A stretch of 64,000 nt of DNA, taken from the NCBI GenBank assembly GCA_019916065.1, contig CM034243.1:28174147-28238146 (forward strand), written 5' to 3'. Source of the DNA: Vitellaria paradoxa (taxonomy: Eukaryota > Streptophyta > Magnoliopsida > Ericales > Sapotaceae). The notes under the pieces are model-generated. The model was not told where the DNA came from. It ran no database searches and saw only the letters and a program-made list of their open reading frames with translations. Positions within the stretch are counted from its first letter, which is position 1; each line of letters begins with the position of its first letter. This document shows positions 44,201-54,501 of the stretch, in pieces. Made by a program: the position numbers and the translations under genes.

Positions 44201-47200
44201 ATAACATAAAAATCAAGTAAGATGTCTCTTAATTTTGAGATTTCGAGTACAATATCATATCAACTAAAGTCCCTACAAAAAAAAAAAATTATAAGTTTTA
44301 ACTAAAATCTTACTTTAGTGTTTTCTTATAACAATAAAAGCATGAGTTTTTCATTAATTAGAACGTGTCCTTCTCAATTACTTTTTCATTTCTACTTAAA
44401 GTGGTCACTAATACTCTGATTTGTGACTGTACTAGACAGTCGCTCAAGTTTTAGTCACGCCAATACCTCTAATTCTAGTAGTGAAAGCAGGACAATTCAA
44501 GTAATTAAAATTTTATGCCCATAATCGTTACTAAAAAATATTAAGTAAATTTTCAAATAAAGTGAAATTTATCTCCCCCCCAAAAAAAACCCATAGAATA
44601 TGATTTTTCCAAAGCAGTCGTGTTGGTAACTTTCTTCACACATTTAGACCCAATATTTACATTTGGACCAATTGTGTCACCAAATGTACGAAATGACTTA
44701 GGCCCCAGATGATGAGCCTATATAGTTGTAAAAATAGTACAATTTTATATTTGAATTTTACAATTTCAGGTGACTTGCCATATAATCATAGAATTTTTAG
44801 ATTTTAATTTGATATAGTTGAAATTTGTCCACACTTTTTCGTATTATAAGGAGTTAGTTTTCTTAAATTTTTATATTTTTTAAATTTAAGTTTTTCAATA
44901 AATATCATATTTGTCCCATTACTGTAGCCATAAAATTAAATTATTTTCATTTAAATGTTATGATTGTATTAAATTATTAATTTTTAAACACAATAATAAT
45001 TATTTTTCATATATATATTTTTAATATATAAATATAATTTTTTTATCATCTTTTGAATTTATAATGAACCTTATGACTTACAATTCCCATATCTAAAATT
45101 TTCACTCACAAAAATATCGATTTAACATCTATCTATAGGTAAGATGAGGCCTCAAAGACCAAAAGCATCAAATGTTAGGGGCAATTCGTCATCATTACTG
45201 TGGACTATACCAGAAAATGTTAAGGTGACGTTTGGAGTAAAAAAAAATTTTATTTTTTTATTTAAAAATTTAGTCTTCAACTTAATAAAAATTGAGAAAA
45301 TTAATAAAAATTAATAAAAATTAATTTTTTAAAATTTTTTGAGACCTCCAAACGCACTCAAGATTGGACAAAAATGCAAACTGAAATTGTATTCATTCAA
45401 AAGTGAAATTAAGAAAATTCCATACAAATTAGTAATTCTAACCTTTCTTTCGGGGCCTTTCACATGGGAAGCAACTTCTTCTTCGATGGAGTGGTCAAAG
45501 AGGGAGTGGTAGGCTTTTCTAGCTCCAAGCAGCTGGTCCGATGACCGAGTACAGGCGATCTCCACGATCACGTTAAATGATTTTGGTCCGTCCATCAAAG
45601 CGTCCTGTATCAGACGAGCGTCTCTTTCCCAAGGGTGCATGGTCCACAGTACCATCGCACACTATATTATTTTTACCCCCCATATATATATATATACACA
45701 CACAGAAAATAACACAAGTTAAATGAGTTGTTCCGTACGATTCTTATATAGGGCAAGAAAGAACGTGGGAAATATTAAGTCTCCGTTTGGTAAGCCTTTC
45801 GTTTCTTATTATTCTATTTATATATTTAAAATTTTATAAATTAATAAAAAAAACATATTTGTTAAACGTATTTATATTTTTTATTTACAAAAAACGTAAA
45901 AAAAAAGTACTTTTACTCTATTTTTCTATTACAAATATTTTGTCAATTATAACACTTTGTCTATTTTTGTTGCAACATATTAAAATAAATTATTTTATAT
46001 GAATATTTTATTAAACTAAAATTATTTTTAAAAAATTATATAAATTAATTTAAGTATCTAAATTAATATATAATATATATTATGAATTTATTTTTAACAA
46101 ATAATATATTCAAATTAATTAATTAAATTAATATGAAATATATTTTATTAATTTTTAGTAAATAATAAAATAAAATAAAATTAATTATTTAATTTAATTA
46201 ATATAAATATATTTGATTAATTATTTTTAATATATTATAATTAAATTACATAAATTATTATTAAATATATTTTATATTTACTGAATTAAATGATATGATA
46301 ATTATATTTTATTAAATTATTTTTAATAAACAATAAAACTAAATTATAATTAATATGATCTATAATTAATTAATATAATTATATTTTATTTAATTTTTAT
46401 TAATAAATAATATAATTAAATTATAACATAATATATTTTATATTAATTGAATTAAATTATTTTAATAAATAATTAAATGAAATTGAATCAAATTGATTAA
46501 TTTAATTAATTATTTAATATAAAATATATTTTACTAAATTTAATTATTTTTTGAAAAATCTCATAAAATTAAGTATCTTATTAAAATAAAAAAAATTAAT
46601 AATTTTAAATAGAATTACATTTTCAAACGCAGTTTCAATTTTTATTTCTAAAAAAAAGACAACAGAAAATTAAAAAAAATAGAAAACATAAATAGATAAA
46701 CAAAAACAGAAAAACGACAGCGTTACCAAATGACCCCTAATTATTTAATTTTTTGACTTTTTTCAAAGATATCAAATTTATCTTCTTACATTTAAAATTT
46801 TTTTAAATTATGAATGACAAAACTATCAAATTAATAAAAATTAAAAATTAGCTATGAAAAAGATAAAGTGGCATTTGACTAGTATTTAAATTTTTTGTTT
46901 TTGTTTTTGTTTTTATTTTTATTTTCTGTTTTATATATTTTATGTTTTGAAAATCTCAAAATAAGAAAAATAAAAAACGCATTTGATTTGACATTTTCTA
47001 TTTTTTATGTTTTGTAATTTTTTTTGTTTTGAATTGAAAATACTCAAAATAACTTTTTGTCATTTTGCATGTTATGTATAAACCTATTTTTTGATTCTAA
47101 AACAGATTTTAAAAATACAAATGAGCAAATACATTTCGAAGTGTTTTTTTCTTATTTTCAAAAAATAAAAAATCAAAAATAGACCCAAAACAAGCATACC

Positions 47201-48028
47201 AAGTGGCACCTAAATTTTTTCCTTTTCAAACACAAAAAAAAAAAAAATTAATTTTAGTAGTTCATTATTAATAAAAAAAAACTAATTTTTTTACCCCCAA
47301 AAGTCACATAAAAGTAGTGTGCATGGTGCGATGGCAAAAAGACTACAGAGGGCCGTTTAGTGGAAATTAATTTTTTAACAGTTTTTGTATTTTATTTTTA
47401 ATTTTTAGTTTTAATGAAATTTTATTTATAATAATTAAATATATCTCAATAAGATTTATTTTTTAAATAAATTATATTTATAGAGATCATAATTTAAAAA
47501 CAAATTATTACTTATTTAAAATCAAATTAATATAATAAAATATTGAAATATAATAAATAATTTCAATAATATTATATATTAAAGAAAAATTTTAATTTAT
47601 TTATTTAATTAAATTTAATCATAGATTATTATTTTAATAGTAAATAATTTTTAGTTTCAATAAAATAAATTATTTTAATATGTAATAAATATTTACTAAA
47701 AATAATTTTAAATAAATCATTTCAACCATTGACTATTATACTCATAGTAATTAATTTAATGGTGATAAAATAAATCATTGCAATAATATATTATTCATTA
47801 AAAAATAATTTTGATTTAATAAAATATTTTAATAAAATAAATCATTCCAACAGCATACAAAAATGATTGTCGGAATAAAAAAATGAAAAAGCGTTTATAG
47901 AAGGAGAAAAAAAAGAAATATGTTTTTTTATTTTTATTTTGGACTTAAATTTATAAATAAGTTTTTCAAATTTATCAAATATATTATTGATATCAAGTGT
48001 TAAAATTTTATAAATATAAAAAAAAAAT

Positions 48029-48064
<36 letters not shown>

Positions 48065-49231
48065 GAAACGGGCAAAATTACTAAGGTAGCTGATCCATGG
48101 GTTGCATAATAAATTTAATATATCTTAAAAATATGCATAAATATATTTATTATTATATTACCTTAAAACGTGAAAATTCATGCCTGAGTTTTGCCACTTG
48201 TCGCTCGTCCCACCTCTCAAAATGGCGAGCATCTTCTATGAAGAAGTCGGGCTTCGCTTTCCTAAAGGATTTCCTCTGCTCCGGGTTCCACTTCCCCACC
48301 ATTGATATCATTGACTTCTCATCCACGCCCATGCCTATCCAAGTAACCCGTTTGGTTAGGTTAAAATTTATCAAAAATTACAAAAAGTCACGAATGCTTA
48401 TTTACTTTTACCAATTTTTATTATTTTTACTTTTCATATGTTTATTTTTAAAATTTAAATTGTATGAACTTTAACAAAAAAAATTACAAAAAATTACTTA
48501 TTTTTTTTAACATTTGTCAATTTTTTATATTATTTTTAACCAAAACTATTAGAACAGCTTACTTTTCACCTTATAACGAATTACTTTAGTAAATTTTGGT
48601 TAATTTTCTAAATATCAAAAAGTAACTAACATTCTTCACTTTTTTAACTTTTGATCACTTTTGATTATCTAAACGGCCTCTAATTAAATAAAAAAGTACA
48701 TAAAATATAAATTAAAAAAATAAAAACACCAAATCAAAGTTAAAAATTAATTAAAAGCGTATCATGAAAATACACTTTTTGTAAAAGTATTTACTCTAAA
48801 GAGTAAAATTCTAAATTAAATTTTATAAAAAAGAAAATAAAAAGTAGGTTGAAAAATCTATTTAAAAGCATTAAAAATTTAGAATTTAAATATATATATA
48901 TATATATATATGAAACTTTTATTATTGTATTTCAGTTGCAACTACACCCATTTATAATTAGATTAGAAGTTTATACAATAAATTTGAAAGTTTCGTTTCA
49001 TTACAGAGGATTTTTTCGTCCAAAACTTTATTCTTTCAAAATTTTCCTGCAAAAGGTAATGAATTTAAAATTTTAGATTTCAAAGTTCACAAAATTGACC
49101 TCATGAAAGTAAAATATCTTAATTAAAAGTTTGTTTTTATGTAATTTTTCAAAAGCATGATCATGATGGTTAAAAGATGGAAAGTCTGTAATCAACAATG
49201 GCCTAAGTGTGTGTGTGCGTGTGTTTGTAAC

Positions 49232-49275
<44 letters not shown>

Positions 49276-49475
49276 AGAATTGCTAAGGAGTATAATGAAC
49301 AAGAAAAATGTGAATGCGGTGAAGGAAGAGTAGAATTGCTAAGGAATATAATGAACAAGAAAAAAGTGAACGTGATGACGCACAACCGTTCAACTTTCTA
49401 ACGGAAAATGAAACAAAAGAGAGAACCTGAGAAGATATTGCCGAGAGTTTCAATTCCATTTGGGAGAGCTGCCAT
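41225..49475 (-). CDS. Annexin D4-like protein, six exons, 317 aa
   Basis: Exons on the minus strand: 49475-49427, 48334-48162, 45661-45443, 43107-42883, 41900-41829, 41440-41225; they join in frame to 317 residues. Landmarks: MAALPNGIETLGNIFS, GMGVDEKSMISMVGKW, FEKWD-like FERWDERQV, then VLWTMHPWERDARLIQDAL, LLGARKAYHSLFDHSIEEE, LLVALVSSYRYEG, VVRILSTRSKPHLKAVF and LTRVTVTRADVDMKEIKEEY. These match Arabidopsis ANN4-type annexins, calcium-dependent membrane-binding proteins linked to salt and drought responses. The repeat 4 calcium loop is degenerate (RGADENTKEG), as is usual for this subfamily. All introns have GT-AG ends. Exon phases equal those of the other annexin. Introns are filled with MITEs. 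Confidence 0.92.
41514..41676 (-). mobile_element. MITE in annexin D4-like intron 5
   Basis: Ends GGGAGTGTTTGGTTGG and, inverted, GGGAGTGTTTGGTTAA; TA on both sides. Same family as 52670-52826 and 13229-13385. Confidence 0.72.
42055..42192 (+). mobile_element. MITE in annexin D4-like intron 4 (family 2)
   Basis: Ends GGGTGAGTTTGG and, inverted, CGGTGAGTTTGG; TAA at 42052-42054 and 42193-42195. Internal AATACGTGCAGTG..AAGTTGATGTGATATAAA is shared with 50598-50753 and, inverted, 52854-53021. Confidence 0.78.
42196..42525 (-). mobile_element. MITE in annexin D4-like intron 4 (family 3)
   Basis: Starts GTGTCATTTTCG, ends CAAATGACACC; TAA at 42193-42195 and 42526-42528. It is the reverse complement of 46867-47210 along its length. 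It shares its left TAA with the neighbouring MITE. Confidence 0.7.
43604..43962. mobile_element. MITE in annexin D4-like intron 3
   Basis: Ends GGCTGCGTTTGGCAAC and, inverted, GGCTCCGTTTGGCGTA; TTA on both sides (43601-43603, 43963-43965). 359 bp. Both edges carry family 2 sequence (CTCTATAAATCTCT; TTTATCTCAATTTATCT), so it may be the longer parent of family 2. Confidence 0.75.
44271..44483. mobile_element. Small CACTA-derived element in intron 3
   Basis: The right end, inverted, reads CACTACTAGAATTAGAGG, a classic CACTA terminus, followed by GCGAC and TAGTGACCAC subterminal motifs. The left end CCCTACAAAAAAA fits CACTACAA with one change. The 3-bp flanks do not match, so the left edge is uncertain. 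Confidence 0.45.
45224..45359. mobile_element. Possible MITE beside annexin D4-like exon 3
   Basis: Ends GGTGACGTTTGGAG and, inverted, GAGTGCGTTTGGAG. No clear target duplication. 136 bp, ends 83 bp from the exon 3 donor. Confidence 0.5.
45779..46737. mobile_element. 959-bp PIF-like element in intron 2
   Basis: TAA at 45776-45778 and 46738-46740; ends GTCTCCGTTTGGTAAG and, inverted, GGGGTCATTTGGTAAC. The interior is extremely AT-rich with no coding sequence. Confidence 0.6.
46867..47210 (+). mobile_element. MITE in annexin D4-like intron 2 (family 3)
   Basis: AGTGGCATTTGAC at the left and AAGTGGCACC at the right, TAA flanks (46864-46866, 47211-47213). Opposite-orientation relative of 42196-42525. 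Confidence 0.68.
47214..48161. other. AT-rich remainder of annexin intron 2
   Basis: Low-complexity A/T sequence with (AAT)/(ATT) repeats at 48026-48063. No gene seen. Confidence 0.5.
48347..48680. mobile_element. MITE next to the exon 2 acceptor of annexin D4-like
   Basis: TAA on both sides (48344-48346, 48681-48683); ends CCCGTTTGGTTAGG and, inverted, GAGGCCGTTTAGATAA. 334 bp. Its edge is only 12 bp from exon 2 (48334), inside the region that normally holds the splicing branch point. Confidence 0.68.
49204..49274. repeat. Compound (GT)(TA)(GA) microsatellite
   Basis: GTGTGTGTG, (AT)n and (GA)n in succession within annexin D4-like intron 1. Confidence 0.9.
49275..49385. repeat. Two-copy 56-bp tandem duplication
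   Basis: AGAATTGCTAAGGAGTATAA and AGAATTGCTAAGGAATATAA start successive copies at about 49276 and 49332, both followed by TGAACAAGAAAAA. It lies in intron 1, just after exon 1 of the annexin. Confidence 0.8.
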
Positions 49476-49536
49476 TTCCACTGTTTGGAGTTTTATCAGA
49501 AGCAAGCAAGGTTGCAGAGAGCTCCCTGGCATGTCG

Positions 49537-49544
49537 TATTTATA
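49537..49544 (-). promoter_or_regulatory. TATA box of annexin D4-like gene
   Basis: TATAAATA on the minus strand, about 62 bases upstream of the ATG at 49475. Confidence 0.7.
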
Positions 49545-50597
49545 GCGTCCCGATGGTATTTTGGTCATTTCATAATTTTTTCCTCCTAAGTAGTTAAAGA
49601 CTACAAATATGGGTGTGCATGAATTGATTCACTTCAGGTTCATATTTAATCCAAAATTAAAACAATTTTTTTTTTTTTTGGTTTTTGAAAATTAGACTTA
49701 AAGCTGAGCGAATTTCAATTAAAATCGAACCAAAATAAATTTAAAATATCAGATTGAGTCGGTTCGATTTTTTAAGTTGGGACAAATTATTTTATTTTTT
49801 TTGGTTCATAAATATTCAAATAAATAATATATTATATATTAATATGATATTATAAGTATTATAATTTTTGAATTATCTATTATATAATATATTATAGCTT
49901 TTGAATTAGTTTGAATTGAATTTTTTACTTTAATATCTATTCGGTTCAAATTTTTTTTTTTATAAATTCTAAAATTAAACTGAAAATAATAAATTATTAA
50001 TTTTTTTTATCGAAACAAATCTGAACTAACCTAAACTAAAGTAATTGAACTGATTCCATGTTGAGTTGTTAGTTGGGCCAGATCCAAGATTTTCTATAAG
50101 GTGGCATCGAACACTTAAGAAAAGAATAATGAGTAACTTTAGGGTTAAGAGTAGAAGAAAAATAATATTACTTTTAGGGAGAGTTAGAATTATTTATAAA
50201 TATTAAATCAGTGCATATATTTTCCATACTATAATGGTTTAACTGGTCCTTTTAGAGGCATCTGAGATTTAATAGAAATGTCTCTTGTTACCAAAAAAAT
50301 ATAATTATTATTAAGTTTTATTATTTGTAAAATTTATTATATTATATATGATATTTTTTTATATTATGCGCAAAAATATTCAATAGTGTAGAGAATAATG
50401 TATTTTATTTCAAAAAATACTTAGGTTTAATTCCTATAAACTTCTTTTATATCAAAAAAATTTGAGTTAATCTTAATTTTTTAATAAGACCTATGCTCTA
50501 ATTTTGAATTAATATAATTTTTTAATAAAACTAAAAAATTAAATATATTTTACTAATTTTATGTTTAAAATTAAAATGGTCACTTTTACCTGCCTTA
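49545..50597. other. Upstream region of annexin D4-like
   Basis: 49610-50070 has GGGTGTGCATGAATTGATTC at one side and multiple TTCGATTTT/CGAACC phrases, like a worn hAT element, but ends and duplication are not defined. No gene seen. Confidence 0.4.
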
Positions 50598-50753
50598 GGG
50601 GTTGTTTGGAGTAAGAAAAAGTGAGATAATTGAGATAAATTGTAGTTTGGAGAGAGTTCGTAATACGTGCAGTGAGAGAAAAAGTTGATGTGATATAAAG
50701 TTAACAGAGATTTATAAAATTTTTTAAAAAAATTCAACAAACCAAACGACCCC
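50598..50753 (+). mobile_element. MITE family 2 copy
   Basis: TTA on both sides (50595-50597, 50754-50756); ends GGGGTTGTTTGGAG and, inverted, GGGGTCGTTTGGTT. 156 bp. Confidence 0.82.
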
Positions 50754-50756
50754 TTA

Positions 50757-51699
50757 ATGTAGCTCCGTCCTTCTTGTTGGATTCTTTTTAATGCAATCCA
50801 AGCTTTAAAGACTGTATTCAGGGGCATACAAAATAGTAATGACATGTTGGTCCCGCATATAAATTTTATACCCTCAACGCTTTCCCACTCATGAACGGGT
50901 AACCCCTCAAAACGCGCATGCGGTTCACGTGGTATATTCGATGGAGATTGTTATCAACAGCTTTTATTATTATTATTATTATTATTGCTGCTGTCGTCAT
51001 TATTATTTTCTTTTTATGTGTTTATAAATGAAAATTTTATCTTTTATTTTTAGAAAAATTTTAAAAAATAAATATTTGGACAAAAAAAATCATTTAAATA
51101 AAATAAAAACTTAAAATTTTAAATACATTAATTTTTATTCCACCCCAATTGCAGCTATTAAGAAACCAGTTTGCACCAAATATAGAACCCAATTGTAACT
51201 GGATTAAAAATTTTCCATTTTAAAATTTTAAAATTTTAATTTATAAAAATAAAATTTTCAGTCTAAGGATTTATTTTCCTTAAATTTTTACCTTTTTCTT
51301 TTATGGAAGTCTACTTCAAGTATTTTAATTTTCTTTTTATTGAAAGAAAAATGAATAAGAAGCTAGTTAAATTAAACCCAAAAAAATAAGTAAATTCAAA
51401 TGCAAATCACGAGAAAAGGAAAAAAAAAAAAAAAAGAGCTACACAGAGAATTAAAAAAAATAAAATTCGAAAAGAGACAATATTAATAAAAAAAAAACTA
51501 GCTAACATGCCTCAAAAATTCACTCATATTAGCACTTATTTAACGCAAGGGAGTTTTCAAAACTATTTGGCTATTTGCTTGTTGTTTCATTTATTATAGA
51601 ATAGATTTCCTTACAATTTCATACGTATACTTTGTGTATTCTAATTATTTTTTGAACATTTACGGTATTAATTATATTTGTCTCCTCAGTAATAAAAGT
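50757..51699. other. AT-rich intergenic region
   Basis: (ATT)n at 50963-50985 and poly-A at 51420-51436; no gene seen. Confidence 0.45.
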
Positions 51700-52560
51700 T
51701 TACTTTTAACTTGTAAAATATTTATCGTGTTTGATACAAGAAACAAATTGAATAATTTGGGAAATCTAAAATACGAATATGAGTCGAACCCAGCTTAAAG
51801 ACAAAATATTTAATTTTTTTTGAAATTTTATTATGTCAAAATTTACTTAACTAATGGAAAATATGTTGAGAAATATTTACCCACCTTTGGAAAAGACTAT
51901 AATGTAGAATTGGGCAAATAAAACAAGTTTAAGGTTAAAATGGTCAATTTTTTGTCAAATTTTAAATTAGATCAAAATTTTTTGTAACTGATAAGAAAAC
52001 ATATCGGCCAACATATCTAAGATTTTTGGAAAGTTTAAAATACAAATATGAGAAAAAAATGGGCTCGATGTAAAACAATAATTTTTTTGCTCAAGTTTGA
52101 ATAGAGCCAAAATTTGCTTAATTGATAACTGATAAGAAATATGTTTAAGAATACATTTAGGCAAAAATGGGATTAGGGGTTAAATAGTTATTTTTTTTAA
52201 CTTAAGTTCAGATCGGATTGAAATTTACTTAATTGATAATAAATATATCTAATTATATTTTTCATCCTTTTAAAAAAAAATCTAAATTTGAGCCGAAAAT
52301 AGGTCCTAGGGTTTGACAATAATTTTTTTTTTTTTTTTTTTGACCTGAATTCGGAGTGGAATGGAATTTGCTTAGTTGATGTACACTGAGATTTTTTTGG
52401 TGACTTAATATAAACAGGGACAGAAAATAAGTCAATGCATAAAATTGTAATTTTTTAGCCTGTTTGGAAACGGATCAAAATTTGCGTATTTAAAAAATTT
52501 ATAATGATGAATAATTTTTAATATATTATGAAACCCAAAATTTGAATTTGGGTAATAGAA
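51700..52560. repeat. Degenerate tandem array, about 110-145 bp units
   Basis: Anchors related to CAAAATTTGCTTAATTGATAA recur near 51837, 51970, 52107, 52215, 52357 and 52477, each followed by GATAAGAAATATAT-like sequence and preceded by a pyrimidine-rich TTTTTTTGCTCAAGTTTGAA-like stretch. Six diverged units. No coding. Confidence 0.55.
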
Positions 52561-52669
52561 ATCAAGACGAGGTGCTAAAAAATTGGAGTCGAAGGTTGAT
52601 ATTGTTAAGTTGTTAATTCAGTGATAACCGAGCATGTTTTTGAATTTTAATTCAATAATCGACAATTTA

Positions 52670-52826
52670 GGACCTGTTTGGTCATACCAAATTTCATCAA
52701 AACTCAACAATTTTAATTAATTTTTGTACTTTTCTTCAATCAAAATTTTTTACTTATCACTTTTGTGTCACATCTTTCCACTTTTATTGTACTTTTTCTT
52801 TCACTTTTAGTTTACCAAACACTCCC
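52670..52826 (-). mobile_element. PIF/Harbinger-like MITE, 157-bp family
   Basis: TTA flanks (52667-52669, 52827-52829); ends GGACCTGTTTGGTC and, inverted, GGGAGTGTTTGGTA. Same length as 13229-13385, opposite orientation. Confidence 0.78.
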
Positions 52827-52853
52827 TTAATTATTATGGAACTGACATACTTA

Positions 52854-53021
52854 GGTCCCGTTTGGTTTGCAATAATTTGATGAAAATCTTCAAAAATCTC
52901 TATAAATCTCTGTTAACTTTATATCACATTAACTTTTTTTCTCACTGCACGCATTACGAACTCTCCTCAAACTACAATTTATCTCAATTTATCTCATTTT
53001 TTTTTTACTCCAAATAACCCC
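52854..53021 (-). mobile_element. MITE family 2 copy
   Basis: TTA flanks (52851-52853, 53022-53024); ends GGTCCCGTTTGGTT and, inverted, GGGGTTATTTGGAG. 168 bp, reverse complement of 50598-50753. Only 27 bp from the previous MITE. Confidence 0.82.
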
Positions 53022-53024
53022 TTA

Positions 53025-53798
53025 CTATGTCAACCTTTCATTTTTCAAAAAAAAATTTGAATTTGTTTATGTGAGCTCCAGGGCCACATGTTGGGTTGTT
53101 AGGTGGGAATCCGAGCAGTCAGGTAGGGGCACAAAGAGACAGCTAAACCTTCGTTTCACCCTTATCTCTTCAAGAGCCCTCCCACGTCCCTTGGAAAACA
53201 TTATTGCTCCGTTTGTTGTTTTCTAAAATAAAATAAAATTTTATAAATTTTTATAAATACGAATTATGAGACAGTAAAATTTAAATTTTTCACTCATTAT
53301 ACGAATTACGAGACATTTATTTTTATAATTTTATTTTATTTTATACACTTTTAGACAACTTTAAACATACCCACGTGCATTCACTTTCTCATACCACATC
53401 AACGGCAGGGGAACCATCCACAACAATTGGAATAAAAAAAAATGTTAAGCTTTACAAGTTTTAATAAAAAAATCAAAATGGGTCCATAATATGAGATGTC
53501 ACAATTATACGACAGCTAAAGTCGTTGTCTTTTGTCCACAGCCACGTGATTTTTGAATTATATTAATGCGAGGGGGTTCACACGTTGAAAGCGAGAGATA
53601 TCCGTGATTTTCTTTCCACACGGAAAGATCGATGCTGCATTTTCTACTCTTCCTCTGGGAATAGTTAATTTTATGGTCAAAGTCCACCCATTCATACTAC
53701 TTATTTATGTAAACTTTCGTTGAAATGAGAAAATGTTATTTTTTTTTAAATAAAAAAAAAGTTATATTTTTTATACTAACCCATCTAAACATAACAAG

Positions 53799-53830
<32 letters not shown>

Positions 53831-54024
53831 TTTTAGAAGTTTTAACCCTTCAAATTTTGACAAAATGGTGATGTTTAGAATTTAATTGAAAGTGTAAAGT
53901 GTTAAAGTTGCGTTTGATTAGGAGAGAATTTTATAAATTATTGGAGTAAATTTTTATATAAAAGTATATGTATCGTGTTTGTTAGTCTAGAATAAAAAAT
54001 GAGATAATACTATGGATAATCTAA
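53025..54024. other. Intergenic region before the CACTA element
   Basis: CTCCGTTTGTTG at 53211 and an inverted-like partner near 53360 suggest another worn MITE. No gene seen. Confidence 0.4.
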
Positions 54025-54059
54025 TTACACAAGAGAAATACATTTTGGTAGATATAAAA

Positions 54060-54230
54060 CTCGAGCGACCGCTTTTGGCGATCACTAATAACCCGCCAAG
54101 ACAGTGGTCACAAATAGTATACGGCTCTTGTATTCGCGATGAACAAACTCGGACGACCGCTTAAACAGTAGCAAAAGGGTTATTAGCGACCACCAAAAAG
54201 CGGTTGCTAAGATGACCACTAATACTTCAC
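54060..54230. repeat. Left subterminal repeats of CACTA element
   Basis: GAGCGACCGCTTTTGGCG, GGACGACCGCTTAAAC, TTAGCGACCACC and AAGCGGTTGCTAAG occur within 170 bp in both orientations. Confidence 0.82.
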
Positions 54231-54240
54231 TTAAAACTCT

Positions 54241-54501
54241 GCACACAACCCTCTTCCCCCCTTTCTCCCTCTCTTTTCTTCTCCCTCATTCTCTTTTCCC
54301 TCCCCGCGCTCTACTAATATTTGGTCTTTTCCTTTTTTTTTTTTTTTTCCGGTTTTGAGTTTGGCATTTGGGGTTGAGTGGATCTTCTCTTTGCTCAGTC
54401 TTCCCTTTCTCCTCTCTTCCAGGTATGTTTTACCCCATTTTTTTTGGTGATATTACTGTTGTTGTTGTTTTTTTTTTTTTTAATATGTTTGCTGTTATGT
54501 T
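54241..54501 (+). other. CACTA internal leader-like sequence
   Basis: Pyrimidine-rich leader (CCCTCTTCCCCCCTTTCTCCC) and a good donor CCAG|GTATGT at about 54419-54428, as in the untranslated first exon of a CACTA gene. No start codon with coding follows; the LINE interrupts at 54502. Confidence 0.4.

Noticed and set aside
53505..53687. 60-codon minus-strand frame
   Set aside because: No similarity, no context; length expected by chance.
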